In this document: one piece after another, positions 48,942 through 60,600 of the stretch
How positions within the stretch are numbered: the first letter of the stretch is position 1
Layout: each line of letters opens with the position of its first letter
Assembly (NCBI RefSeq): GCF_000182925.2
Contig: NC_026501.1
Span: 5,807,917-5,871,916, forward strand
Source: Neurospora crassa OR74A
Lineage: Eukaryota; Ascomycota; Sordariomycetes; Sordariales; Sordariaceae
Length of the DNA stretch: 64,000 nucleotides
Direction of reading: 5' to 3'
The notes under the pieces: model-generated
Database searches by the model: none
Seen by the model: the letters and a program-made list of their open reading frames with translations, nothing else
Told to the model about the DNA's origin: nothing
Position numbers and translations under genes: made by a program

Positions 48942-51900
48942 GTTGAGTGCGTGATGCGGAAGTGATCGGATCAGGCCAGACCAAAGCGGGCACCGCTGAG
49001 AGGATGAGGAAATGGAGATCGAGACAGAGAGACCCGTCCAACGTTGAAGACGATTGAGTAATTGTGGCAGACAATGCCCAAATACCAGTGGACTTAAAAG
49101 GAGCTGGACGCCAAATGTAAGATTGGAGGAAAGAGGAGGGAGGGGAACGAGGAAGCAGAAATGCTTCAACTCAAGATTGTCGGGCGAAAAACGGATGTAC
49201 TAATATCCGACAAGCGGCCTTGAATTTGAACGGGGTAGAAATGTCAACGCCAACGACGGCAGCGTGAAATAGAGAGGCTGTAAGAATTGGAAAGCTACTT
49301 CGAATTTCATTGACACTGCGACCGTGGAAGGAAGGAGTGGGTTGGGTAGAGGATAGTAATTTCCACATACTTAACGGTAATGAACACACCGTTTGCATTC
49401 GAATTGGAAAGAACGAATGCCGGCCGAGGTTTTCAGTCATCTAACAATTTGTCTCATCAGCCGGGGAAAGCAAACACGAGGTGATAGAAGGCTGACATTG
49501 AGCATAGGAAGAAGACGAAAAGGCAAGTTTTCCTTCCTGGCCCTCTGATTGTTTTAGTATTCTTGCCCCAGTTTGTTCGTCGACTTTTGGTTTTCAAGCG
49601 TTTGGATCTATCAAACTGTAAAGTCGTGATGTTTCCTTCACGCAATAGCGATGGAAGAAGATCCGACATGATGTATTGTCTCATCCTGCACAAGAAGGCT
49701 TCACGTCCGGCCTCTTTGTTTGACAATCATATGGCCTTGTTTTTGTGAAACACTAAGGCGAACAAACCACAGGAGCAACTCTATCGACATCTATTAGCAT
49801 TTTCTATCTCGGCATGGTTAGCTCAAGGTGAGCACGACAATGCAAGAAACGAACAACCGAATTCCAAGATCATCGGTTCATGAACAATGTATTGGGTTGA
49901 AATCCGTTACATTTGTTCTCTAAGATGCTCACGCCGTCAGCAAGACGTTCTCTTCCAGCAGCTGACATGATGATGTTGACGCGTGTTGGTGCGAACGATA
50001 TTCCGGGGCCGCTCGGTGTGCTACCAGCCACGTTCTCACCGGCGATTCATATGTCAGGCCTTGTTCGAGTCAGTCTAGTGCGGACATAGCCCAAACTTCA
50101 GGAAATCACCAATGTTTGGAGCTGAGTTTGGACGGGACTAAACTTGGACGTCGGAACACCGGGATGAGTACTTTTGTATACGGATATGCTTTGGTATCAG
50201 TGGGATGATTCTTCATCCGAGCCGACCCTCAAGTATCTTTCCACAAGACCTCTTAGAGGTGGTTGTATTCGCAGGTCCACGAAGCAGGAGCATAGGTGCA
50301 CTCTCTTGAACAGAATGCAACGACGTAGTCTCACAGCCTCGGTCGCCCTATTGTAGACCTTTGAAAGACGGACATTGATAGGGGCACATGATTTGGTTCG
50401 TTCCATGCTTGCCAATACTCGTCAGGATACCACAACACCAACTCACCTCGTACAAAAAGCCCCCTTATGACGTCAGGGGCGCTTCTGCGTAACGGAGAAG
50501 CCAGCCAACCCCTTGACCAATTGAAGCAGTTGTCGAGGTGTTTCCCAAGAGCTCGGCGTGCGTGGTATAAGTCCTTTGAATGGAACCGATGGAATGACGC
50601 GCGCGCGCGCCGCGGGGGGCAAGAGTACCTTATACCTACCACGTCTAGAGCCGCATGCCAACCGACCGTTGAAGACAAGAACGGAACACGATCTGCGGTC
50701 TTGTAGGTAACCCGTGTGACAAATGCGCCCCTATCAAACAAGCCGTCTCAGGTAGGATCAGAAGGATATCCTTCAAGATCATCGGCATGAATGACGAACA
50801 TTGGGGTATTGTGCGTGCCGTAGATGTGATTCAAATCCAAAAGAACACCGGCTACCTCTCGTTGATGCCGCTATCAGTCTGTCAATACCGTGCATGTTTG
50901 AGGATCTGACATGATGCATGTCGATCCATGCGCAGTGTCGATTAGTTGTAGGGAACGTGGTAATTATCCCCACGATACTGGATGCGTAAGTACCACAGTA
51001 GGTACTAGTCTATGTCGATTCTTCAAGAGCCCAGCGTGGCCGATAGGGGCTACGTCCGGATGACAAATATGAAATCGGAGAGGGAACTGAATGCCACTCC
51101 AAGACTGACCAGGCAGGGAGGCTCGGCTGGCAAGGGCAGTTGGGCGATTCAGTTTTGAACCACGCGACTCATGCAATACCAAGAGGTTTGAATAAAGCAT
51201 CGATTTGAATTTGAACTGAAGACTTCTTTCACCTATCGGAATGCAAGCTCTCCGAACGCGCCTTCCAATAGCTTGGTAACGAGATACGCGTTATCCTGGA
51301 CGCCAGAAGAGGGTGGGCCTTGGAGCTGAACTTGGTTTGACATCTGACCTTGGTCTGGATGCCCATCTAGGTAGACCTAGACCAGGATGCAAAATGATCA
51401 CCTTGATGTTTGTTAGACTCGGGACGGAATCTGGTGGGGTTCAATTACATGGGTCAATGAATGAGAGAGTTTTCTGGACGATATACGATGTTAGAAAATT
51501 GGGAGCAATCATCTCGTCGTCGTCCTCGTCGTCGCAGGCAGTGTGGTTTCATAACTGCGTGGTGGTTTCCTTTTTCCGCGCTAGCTTCTTTCGGCAAGCG
51601 GTAGTGGAACGCCAGGATGACGCTCAGCTACGTCATACAAGTGGGAATCTTGGATCTGATCTTGCCGACTTGTGGAGACGCTGGACTGTTAGTGAAGCGG
51701 AAAGTGGATGCCAAAGCATGGAACAGCGCTCGAGAGTGAGAGGCAGCATTTTACGCTTTGTGCCCAATCCCATCGTTCAAACCGACCCGTCCCAATCCCC
51801 ATCCATCACGCGCGGTCACCGCCGACAAACAAGGGCGGCTCGTCCTGGACAAAATAGTCGAGACCTTTGACATTATACCGTGGGTATACTCCTACTACGC

Positions 51901-51987
51901 ATCCAGCGTTTTTGTTACACCTCTGATCTTGAGTTCTAAATAATTCCTGGATAGAAATATTCAATTGGGACTCTAGCCGATGTGAGG

Positions 51988-52006
51988 TTTTTTTTTTTTT
52001 TTTTTT
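51988..52006 (+). repeat. T19 homopolymer
   Basis: An uninterrupted run of 19 T in intergenic DNA, about 160 bp left of an A28 run. Together they could pair as a long A/T stem, though slippage tracts are common throughout this window. Confidence 0.9.
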
Positions 52007-52161
52007 GAATCGTTGTAATCCCTATCACAGCGAGTCTTTCCATCTCGGCGAGCGGTAGCGGACTGTTTTACTTAACCTCCTAACCTGGTGGTTGGTCTCA
52101 TCTATTTTGTCTCGGACGAGGGTGGCCCCTTCCAGTGCAGACATGGTATTCTGGTCGGAGG

Positions 52162-52164
<3 letters not shown>

Positions 52165-52192
<28 letters not shown>
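52165..52192 (+). repeat. A28 homopolymer
   Basis: An uninterrupted run of 28 A in intergenic DNA, followed by GGTAGTTA. It could be an old poly(A) tail or simple slippage; no recognisable retroposed body lies to its left. Confidence 0.9.
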
Positions 52193-53437
52193 GGTAGTTA
52201 CTTGAGGCCCGTATTCAACTCCAGGTAGCGTCTGTGGCTATGAGCGGTTTGTGTCATCTCGACTGACTGGCGGGACTGGACATCGACTCAAGCATCGTGC
52301 CCGCCCCTCGTGGGTCCGGTTAGGCTCAACAGCTGCGGTCTAGACAGGAGTCTGTCTGGTCTCTTGAATGGTAGGTAGCATGGCATATGGCATGGCAGCA
52401 TGGATAATAGTCTGATGTAGTGTAGTAATGCGTGGTATGCGCCCGATGATGAAAGAAATGATGAAACCGAGAGGGACGAGCGAGAAAAAAGGAACACACC
52501 ACACACCCTCCACCCGACTAGGTCCCGGTCACTCCCAGTCCCGGTAATAAAATAAGAACAAAACCCCTCCATGCCCCGTCGCCCTTTCCATCCTGTTTTC
52601 CCCCACCTTACCAAGCACCACTGCACACAGTCAATCTGCCTTCTGCGCGACCAGCATCTGATCATTGAGAAGTGTCCTTTGTCGGCATCGTCCGCCCTTT
52701 TCACTACACTGCATTATAACGAAACCCCGTCCAGGCCCCAGGATCATCCTTCTGTTCACGTGCGGACTTGACAACTGCGTCACTTCCTTTTGCAAATTAT
52801 TCCTTGGTTCGGTCGTGCAGCCACTGTGACCTCAATTCCAGCCAATAGTAGCGCCCGCTTGCCCCGAGTCAAGCCTTCCTGTTGACTGCTGAGGTACCCT
52901 TCTGCCGCCCATTCCTCCTCCCGGCCGTCGTCATTGACTTCCGACAGACGGTTAATATCTTCTCGACACCAACGCGCGTGTCTGCGATCGCCATTTTCAA
53001 CTCTTTCCAATTCCCCGAAACCATTTACAGGGCAGCCCAGCGACAGCAACGTCCTGTCCTCCACCTACAAGCCGCGCTCACCCTACCATAGCACCTCCGT
53101 GCTCATCTCTCCACATCGCCCTTTGCAAATCGGCACATTGATCCCGCCCAACACTGCCCGACCCCGCAAACGACCGCCTGCACGGAAATCCGCAGGACAC
53201 CACTCGAGACACTCAACAGTCCTTCACTGCGCATTCTCGGCCACCTATTGATATTGTGACGACGCATAGTCCCAATTGCGAACAACAGTCCACCTGATTT
53301 CACTAGCTCTGCTCAACACCAGCTGAGCACCAAGGCGAGGATCCAGGTGCATCCTCCCACCGCTGTTCACCAGCCAACTCTCACAAACCTCAACCAAATC
53401 GTCATCTGATCAAAAAGCCCGAATAATATCCGACAAA

Positions 53438-55804
53438 ATGTCGACAATACAACAGTTGAAGAACTTCATCCGACACGGTATGTCTGCTTGAGATGCTTGC
53501 TTGCACCTGCCCGCGCTCAGTACCTCTCCCCTGCCGTCTCCTCACGCCCACTCCTCCCTTCCCGATGGCAAGGAGTCGCAAGCTAATATCGGCCTTAATC
53601 AAACAGGAAAGCAAGCCCGCACTGCAAACCCTGAAGAGCCGGCGCGGACAAAACAGGCCGACCACTCTGCCACACAGCATCACCACCAGCCCACAAAGAT
53701 GGCGGCCCCTGTCTCAGAACCTAACCTGGGAGGCTCTCCGCCACGCAACCACCAAGCGCCCGTTCAAGATGCCTACTCGAACACGCAAGTTGACGGCCAT
53801 AACCGTGTCGCGCAGGCTGGCCATGCCGCTGCCCATTATGCCGAGGCCGACCAAAACCTAGCACACAAGACCAAGTCAAAGACCAAGGTTCCCGACGAGA
53901 ATATTGTCAGGCTTGTTGCGGAAGAAAACGCAAGCAAGAGCAAATTCCCCAGGTACCCCGGCCTCGAGCGATGGGAGCTCGTCGAGAAGATGGGCGACGG
54001 TGCCTTCAGCAATGTTTACCGCGCACGGGATTTGGAGGGTAACGCGGGCGAAGTAGCCATCAAAGTTGTTCGCAAGTTCGAGATGAATAACATGCAGGTA
54101 CGTGACAGCACACCGGGGATGCCCTCTTCTTCATCTTCGCCATCCTCGTTTCCTTTCGTCTTTGCCGTTTTATAAGGTTTCAATACCAACCTCCAGGGCT
54201 CACTATAGAGCAACAAACATCTCCATCCGGACTTCAAGCCAAAGGCACCAAAGGCTGCAGAGGTGCGAGAAATTTCTCTTTTGTCTATTTCCATTGTTGG
54301 TCGTCAATGTACTCTCCTCTCCTCATATGTCTCGACTGCTTTGTTATTGACGACCTGTCTCTACCCCGATCAAGCAATGGGGTAGGGACGTGCCCGCCTA
54401 CTCATGTTCTGATGAGTTAACAATGACTGTGAACAGCGAGCCAATATCTTGAAAGAGGTGCAAATCATGCGCCAGCTTGACCATCCCAACATCATCAAGC
54501 TTGTCGACTTCGCCGAGTCTCGCCAATACTACTACATCATTCTTGAACTGGCGCCTGGCGGCGAGCTGTTCCACCAGATTGTGCGTCTGACGTACTTTAG
54601 TGAGGATCTCTCCAGGCACGTTATCACACAGGTAGCAAAGGCTCTGGAGTATCTGCACGAGGAGAAGGGTGTAGTCCATCGGTAAGTTGACCCACATCAT
54701 CGTGCCAGTAGTTAGTGAATCTCTGCTCACTCCTTGAACAGTGACATCAAGCCTGAAAACATCCTCTTCAGCCCCATTCCATTTATCCCCTCGAAGCACC
54801 CGAAACCCAAGCAGCCAGGTGATGAGGACAAAGTTGACGAGGGCGAGTTCATCAAAGGCGTAGGTTCTGGTGGGATTGGTCAGATCAAGATAGCCGATTT
54901 CGGCTTGTCCAAGATCGTCTGGGACAAACAAACCATGACTCCCTGCGGCACTGTCGGGTATACAGCACCCGAGATCGTCAAGGATGAGCGGTACTCCAAG
55001 GCAGTCGATATGTGGGCGCTGGGTTGCGTTCTCTACACTCTTCTTTGCGGCTTCCCACCTTTCTACGATGAGAGCATTGAGGTCTTGACGGAGAAGGTTG
55101 CCAAGGGCCAGTATACCTTCCTTTCGCCATGGTGGGACGATATCAGCAAATCCGCCCAGGATCTTATCTCGCATCTTCTGTGCGTCGATCCCGAGAAGCG
55201 CTACACGATCACAGAGTTCCTCGCGCATCCTTGGATTGCCGGCTCGGGTCCTACGCCAAGAGACGAGCGGAAGAACCCGGATGGTGTGCTGCGGGCCTTC
55301 GATGCATCCAAGATTGTGGATGGAGACAGACGTTATGACTTCCGTTCTCCAGGTGCTGTCAATCTGCGCGAAGTGTTTGATGTTGGCTATGCCGTCCATC
55401 GCCAAGAGGAAGAAGGCAAGAGACGTCATAACCTTGGAGCCAAGGCGGGCGTGTCTCGTCTGGTAGGCCTCGACGAGAACTCTGACGAGGGAGAGGATGT
55501 TGCTATGCATGATGTCGTAAATGGCAAGCAATACCATACATCTCTTGAGCAAAGCATGCGCAATGCCCAAATCAGGGATCAACAACAGGAGCAACGCGGT
55601 AGGGACCGCGAGAGGAAGGCTCACCCACCCCCAGCGGCCGCTGAACAAAGGGGCTATGGTCAACACTCGGCAGCTGTCACGGCTGCGGCCAGACAACAGG
55701 TTCGCGAACGCAACCGACAAAAGGGTGCATTTGAGCTCAATCTGGATGGCGCCACTTTGCTCGGACGGCGAGGAGTTAAACCGTCTGCTGCTCGAGTTGC
55801 ATAG
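53438..55804 (+). CDS. Rck2/Srk1-type CaMK-group stress kinase
   Basis: Relatives (S. cerevisiae Rck2, S. pombe Srk1) act below the Hog1/Sty1 MAP kinase in stress signalling. Five exons: 53438-53477, 53607-54097, a 54-nt exon 54209-54262, 54437-54681 and 54742-55804; 630 residues. The glycine loop is GDGAFSNVY (143-151) and the catalytic Lys is 166. HRDIKPEN lies at 276-283 and DFG at 329-331, and the activation loop holds MTPCGTVGYTAPE. A family insert between HRDIKPEN and DFG reads FIPSKHPKPKQPGDEDKVDE. The 54-nt exon adds SNKHLHPDFKPKAPKAAE and keeps frame; it is easily missed because skipping it also keeps frame. The C-terminal ~200 residues are polar and Gln/Arg-rich. The tail ends in GVKPSAARVA. 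Introns are 129, 111, 174 and 60 nt. Confidence 0.92.
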
Positions 55805-57161
55805 GGCGACAACCCAGAGGGGACAAAGTCTGACGAGAAGCATGTCCAAAAGACATGTGACGACGTTTTGCTTGCGAGTGAGGCGAGGTCTAAGCTGCAG
55901 TTAAACGATACGTAGGAGCAAGGGAACGTCGAAAGGATATTCAATTCTGTTGTGCATTTTCAGGAGGAGGGTGTTGGCCGACGGAGAGCCAGCAATAGCG
56001 TTGGGCATTTCTCAACATTTCCATTCTTCTCAACCCCCCTTTTAGCATTTTTCAACGTTTTGGAAGCGTACCATCATGTCGTTTTTCTTGTTGTTCATGA
56101 GACTAACAGGTTTGGCCGTCGATATGGGGGATTTTTGGTCATCCCATCTCATAGCGCTACATTACGGTGTTGGAGGCCAATTGATAGGTTTTGTTTATCT
56201 TTAAGATTACGATGCTTCACTGAGCCCATGCATGTCTTACCACCAGCTTCGAACTGTGCGTTAGTGCCGAGAGATGCAGCTGATGCTATTCACGGAATCG
56301 TGGTGCCGTTGCATAGAGAGCGCGCAAGGGAGAGGTTGCCAGGAAAAAGAAAAAAAATGAGATCACCAGAGTTTTCGAAGTGCGGCTGTAGCTGGGCTCC
56401 CTGCCCCGTGAATTGAATGGCCCCGCAAGACCGGTTTCTCGACCCTAGCAGGCACCAAGATGATAGAAATGCACGAGAATGAGCCACGATCGTCTTTCTC
56501 TATCGTTTCTATAGTCAAGGGATCTGAAAGTGCCAACTCATCATTGCCATGGTCAACTATCTTGAAAGCAAAAAGAAGTTCAACTTGACAATTACGTTTT
56601 CCGAGCTGCTGAGGTCGCTAAAGAGATTCGGTGATTGAATTCTCGCTAATGCTGATACGGAGGGAGTAGAACCTTTGACTTTGCTTATAAAGAGACCAGA
56701 GGAAGAAGAAGCAAGGTATCACCAAAGATTTGACCGAGATTGAAAATTCTTGAATCTTGTAGCTTCGATGGACGAACTCTTACTTGGGGTTCTCTTCTAG
56801 TAGCGGCCGGTCCGCCAAGCTATTGTTGGATGTCTGACCTGGGCCCTTGGCACACGAAAATAGGTATTCCAAGTCGGTCTGATAATCATTCTTACACTAA
56901 TCAGAAGATGAACTAGACCAAGTTTGAGTCGAACTTGAGAACTAGGTAGTGTACTATGTATAACGAGCTCCTGTCTTGGTCGCGCCCAATCCAAGCTGTC
57001 AAGGCAGGATTGACTTGCTCTGAAAGAGCGAAGTCCATACATAGTAACGTCTGAAGTCAGTGTAGACTTGCTGTTCCGCAGATAGCTTCTCAGAGTTACC
57101 TACGAAGCTAGGAAGGAGTTGAATTTCTGAAAGTGTATTGCATGGGAGGAAATATTCGCAC

Positions 57162-57237
57162 TTTTTTTTTCTTTTTTTCTTTCTTTTTTTTCACCCTTTT
57201 TTTCCTTCTTTTTTTTCACCCTTTTTTCCCCCCTTTG

Positions 57238-57289
<52 letters not shown>

Positions 57290-57292
57290 CTC
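57162..57292 (+). repeat. Long pyrimidine tract with T50
   Basis: About 130 bp almost wholly of T and C, ending in an uninterrupted run of 50 T (57240-57289). It is the longest homopolymer in the window. Its length in the assembly should be treated as approximate. Confidence 0.9.
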
Positions 57293-57419
57293 AAAACGCA
57301 GTCTCAGCCTGTGTGCTTGCACCGTGGAACACCACAACGTGGATGCGTGGCTGCGCTAGTTGAGGCGTGTATATAACCCTACCTCGACCTACCCCTGGCC
57401 CCCTTCCCCAACGGGTAGG

Positions 57420-57543
57420 GATGAGACAGCGCTGCATGTTTTGTCTCTCTCCAACCGACTTTTCGGGTCACCAAGCCGTTGTAATTCGTGAGATGAGACA
57501 ACTGCATGTTTTGACTCTCTCCAACCGACTTTTTGGGTCACCA
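57420..57543 (+). repeat. Direct repeat pair of about 52 bp
   Basis: Copy one (57420-57473) and copy two (57492-57543) share GATGAGACA, then CTGCATGTTTTG, CTCTCTCCAACCGACTTTT and GGGTCACCA, with a 2-nt indel and two substitutions. The start-to-start period is 72 bp. Confidence 0.85.
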
Positions 57544-58131
57544 CATTATCGTGGGTTGTTGCCCAGACCGTACCATACTCCCTTTATCGTTGTCTTGCTC
57601 ACGATGCCGTTTGGATAGCAAAATCTAGGAAACCGAAACTTGCCCTTTCCAAGCACGGATTCGAAAAGACGATGAGACACTTAGACTTGACATTCGCCCT
57701 TTTGGCTTGCCAGGGATTTTGGCCTGTGTCAAGGGACACATGTATGCATCTCGTTGTTCTCAGGAGACTGAACACTGAACGTCCGTGATGCGAACTCAAA
57801 AAAGCAAAGCCATTATTTCCAACACTGTCTACGCGAGAAATTCTCCGAGGTCAACCACCGTCAAATTTCGACGCCTGGCACTAATGTACGTCCTGCATCC
57901 AGAGATTAGTGTACGCTATGGTCGACCAGATAAACCGTGAGCTTTCAAGACATACCGCCAGTTGCTCGGCTGCGAACCCTCCGAAAAAAGAAAGAAAGAA
58001 AGAAAGGGGAGACTGCTTTGATACCCTAAGCGAAGGGCGAGATCTGGATCCTGGAGAAGAAGCAAGGCGTGATAGCCTCAACAACATCGCACGGGGCGAA
58101 AACTTTCATCGCCTGGCGACCCTTCAAAATC

Positions 58132-58138
58132 TATATAA
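58132..58138 (+). promoter_or_regulatory. TATA box of the GPGSG-repeat gene
   Basis: TATATAA lies 143 nt upstream of the ATG at 58281. It is followed by a pyrimidine-rich leader (ACTCTCAACCTCTTCTC) and a strong start context (CAAAATGGCC), a layout typical of well-expressed fungal genes. Confidence 0.6.
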
Positions 58139-58280
58139 CACTAGATGAGCAGCCCATCATCGACATGACTTTTATTCCTCATCACTCTCAACCTCTTCTC
58201 TTCCTTCACTCACTACCTTCACTCTTTCAAAGACACACAACAACAACAACAGCAAAACACTCCTTTGATTTCAATTCAAA

Positions 58281-59543
58281 ATGGCCTTGAACCTCATTCC
58301 CCGCCTTCCCTCCCTCTCTGTCCTCGCAGCAGCCGACAACGTCTGCCGCATCGACCTCACCGTTCTCTTCCCCGACTGCGCCTCCATCGAGATCGGCGTC
58401 CCCCCCAACCAGCCTCACTCGGTTGACGTTCAGCCTTCCACCATCTATGTAACCGTCTCTGGTCCTACTGTCACTGTTCCTCCTCATGGCGACTATACTC
58501 ATGGTCCTGGAGCCGGCGGTTCTGTTTGGCCTGTCACTACCACTTGCGATGAGGAAGGACTCGTGACAGCTATGCCTATCCCTACTGGACATCCTTCTGG
58601 ACCTGGTGGTCCTGGCAGTGGTGGTCCTGGCAGTGGCGGTCCTGGCAGTGGCGGTCCTGGCAGTGGTGGTCCTGGCAGTGGTGGTCCTGGCAGTGGTGGT
58701 CCTGGCAGTGGTGGTCCTGGCAGTGGTGGTCCTGGCAGTGGTGGTCCCGGAAACGGTGGTCCCGGCTCCGGTAACAATGGACCGGGCAATGGCAACAACG
58801 GTCCCGGCTCCGGCAACAATGGACCGGGCAATGGCAACAACGGCCCCGGCAATGGCAACAACGGTCCCGGCTCTGGCAATAACAACCCCAGCCCGTCCAC
58901 CACCACCTCCACCACCTCCACCACCCTCACCACCGCCATCCGGTCTTCTCTCCCCACACCCACCACCACCTCCTGCCCTCTTCCCCCCTTCCTCTCCATC
59001 TCCACCACCCTCGCCGACTTGCTTGACCTCGACCTCAAGCTCTACCTCGACCTCTCCTCCCTCACCTCCGGCGTCTCCTCTCTGTTGGATTCCGTCGGCA
59101 ACCTGCTAGGAGCCGACAATCGCCCTGCTTCTCCTTCCAACCTGCCCACCACGCAAGTCTCTCGCTTCCGCACTTTGCCCTGCGGTACCTCGCTTGGTTC
59201 GCTTCCCGGCGGTAACACCACTACCATCCCCATCAACAACAACACTGACGGACCTGATGGTGGCAACGGCAACGGCAACGGCAACGGCGACAACAACTCT
59301 GGTACCTCCCCAATCGAGGAGTGCATCCAGCGCTGCGAACAGGATGCTATCCGCGCTAGTCTCGAGCTGTTGAACATCAGGGATTGCTTGGGCGTTACTG
59401 TCGATCGCACAACTACCGTGGACAACTGCTTGTGGTTTGTCGGTCCTAGGGGTGAGAAGTTGCCCGTTTTGGACTTGGGGGTTGTGGTCGACCTGACTGG
59501 GCTTCTTGGCGAGGGTGTGGAGAGTGCGGTGAGGGATGAATGA
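58281..59543 (+). CDS. Protein with GPGSG tandem repeats, function unknown
   Basis: A single exon of 420 residues. The N-terminal ~105 residues contain a few Cys and Thr/Val-rich strands (STIYVTVSGPTVTVPP), a pattern common in fungal cell-surface proteins. Residues 110-154 are nine copies of the five-residue unit GPGSG (15-bp DNA unit, 58608-58742). A related GPGNGN/GPGSGN section follows, then a Ser/Thr/Pro-rich linker. The C-terminal part has LSISTTLADLLDLDLKLYLDL and two cysteine-bearing segments, EECIQRCEQDA and NIRDCLGV. The N-terminus (MALNLIPRLPSLSVLAAADN) is only weakly hydrophobic, so secretion is uncertain. Codon choice is strongly C-ending, which together with the clear TATA box suggests high expression. 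I know of no named family; a wall or matrix protein is one possibility. Confidence 0.8.
   Translation: MALNLIPRLPSLSVLAAADNVCRIDLTVLFPDCASIEIGVPPNQPHSVDVQPSTIYVTVSGPTVTVPPHGDYTHGPGAGGSVWPVTTTCDEEGLVTAMPIPTGHPSGPGGPGSGGPGSGGPGSGGPGSGGPGSGGPGSGGPGSGGPGSGGPGSGGPGNGGPGSGNNGPGNGNNGPGSGNNGPGNGNNGPGNGNNGPGSGNNNPSPSTTTSTTSTTLTTAIRSSLPTPTTTSCPLPPFLSISTTLADLLDLDLKLYLDLSSLTSGVSSLLDSVGNLLGADNRPASPSNLPTTQVSRFRTLPCGTSLGSLPGGNTTTIPINNNTDGPDGGNGNGNGNGDNNSGTSPIEECIQRCEQDAIRASLELLNIRDCLGVTVDRTTTVDNCLWFVGPRGEKLPVLDLGVVVDLTGLLGEGVESAVRDE
58608..58742 (+). repeat. 15-bp coding minisatellite, 9 copies
   Basis: The unit GGTCCTGGCAGTGGT is repeated nine times in frame; the copies differ only at the last base (T or C). 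Near-identity of copies indicates recent expansion or homogenisation, so copy number probably varies between strains. Confidence 0.95.
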
Positions 59544-59975
59544 GGAAGTTGTTGATGCCGAGCGTTAAAAGTTGCTGCTCCTGTGGTTGGTCCCATCGTT
59601 GGCGATGCCGCTGGTCCGCGCTGCGCGACGCTGCCGCTCAGGAAGTGATTGATCAGCAGATCAGATGACGAGCTTTGGTGAGCTCGGGATTTGGGAATTG
59701 TATCTGGAGGATGTACTTGTACTTACAAGTAACATACACGGTGGTCCCCAAAAGCGACCTATTTCTTTTGATTTGTTTCTTTTATTTGTCAATCCTTTTT
59801 TTTTCTTTCTTTCGCATTTGTTGGGACACTTATCAGAGGGTTCGCGGTCATACACTCTAACTTTGGGAAGGGATTGCCGTTGAAAAGTGGCAGATCTGGC
59901 ACCCTTGAGGAGAGATTTACATAATATCTTGGTAGCTTACTTATAATTACTTGTTGCTTTGCACTTTCAACTTCA
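59544..59975. other. Intergenic, 3' flank of the repeat-protein gene
   Basis: T-rich tracts around 59,760-59,815 and no coding signal. Confidence 0.5.
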
Positions 59976-60600
59976 TCAAGCCTCATCGTCCGGAACAATA
60001 TGTTCAAGCAACCTAGGCGGTACATGGTAAGCCCATGTGTTATCAATCAACACTTGTTTCTGTCCCGACAACGACGTGGGTATTGTGGTGTGTAGGGGAG
60101 GGATAGAAAACTCACCCACTAACTGAATAATCCTCCTCTCCCTCACCCTTCCCCAGCCACCCATTCTCTTAGTCAACATCTCCGTCATTTCATCCTTGGT
60201 ACTGCCGTAATGGTTGCCGTTCTCGGCCGTGGGGAAGTGCATCGATCCCCTGCCGGCTGGTGTCGTAGTAGTACCATTTGTCTGTATTAGCTTACACAAT
60301 GGTGCTGGTGAGGTGGAAGGCGTGGAAGACACCTGGGTACAATCGCTCAATCCAGAAACCGATGGTGGCGGTATATGAGGCGCCGTAGTAGATCCAGGGA
60401 TGGTAGGCGAGAACTCAGTGTCTTTAGGATAACTCGAGGAGAGGCTAGATGGGAAGGGAACAAGACTTACCACTCTGGGGGAGTTACTGGTGCGGTTCTT
60501 GTCAAACGGAAATTGGATCTTCTGGGCAAAGTTGACACTGTCGGCGGCGTTTGACAATCAACTTTTACGTCTAATCATACTTCTCCCTTCGGATACTCAT
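59976..60600 (-). CDS. Possible small spliced gene, hypothetical
   Basis: An ORF of ~190 codons runs from about 60557 to 59976 but has no ATG of its own. A start at 60600 (MSIRREN) can be joined to it through a 43-nt candidate intron (60538-60580, GTATGA donor, GACAG acceptor), giving MSIRRENVNFAQKIQ. Stretches such as NFAQKIQFPFDKNRTS and KDEMTEMLTKRMGGWG look coding, while other parts are Pro/Ser/Thr-rich. A further intron starting GTGAGT could end the protein soon after RERRIIQLV. The 43-nt intron is short even for fungi. I recognise no family. It may be a real lineage-specific gene or chance. Confidence 0.25.

Larger units (their letters stand above)
48942..53437. other. Long intergenic region, no supported gene
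   Basis: About 4.5 kb containing the promoter of the helicase gene on the left and of the kinase gene on the right. It holds a (CG)n patch near 50600-50613, T19 at 51988-52006 and A28 at 52165-52192. ORFs up to ~185 codons occur but have no conserved motifs or coding-like composition. Confidence 0.6.
55805..58280. other. Intergenic, repeats but no supported gene
   Basis: Contains a long pyrimidine tract with T50 (57162-57292) and a pair of ~52-bp direct repeats at 57420-57543. The promoter and a ~120-nt CT-rich leader of the GPGSG-repeat gene lie at the right end. No protein or RNA gene was recognised. Confidence 0.6.

Noticed and set aside
57133-57363. Poly-Phe plus ORFs and a poly-Lys minus ORF over the T tract
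   Set aside because: They are translations of a homopolymer and not coding.
58608-58742. Regular repeats resembling a CRISPR array
   Set aside because: Units are contiguous without spacers, lie in frame in a coding sequence, and the genome is eukaryotic.
58499-59109. Long Pro/Leu-rich minus ORF and Val/Ala-rich plus ORF over the GPGSG array
   Set aside because: Any stop-free 15-bp repeat opens several frames at once; only the 58281 frame has a start context, TATA box and sensible flanks.
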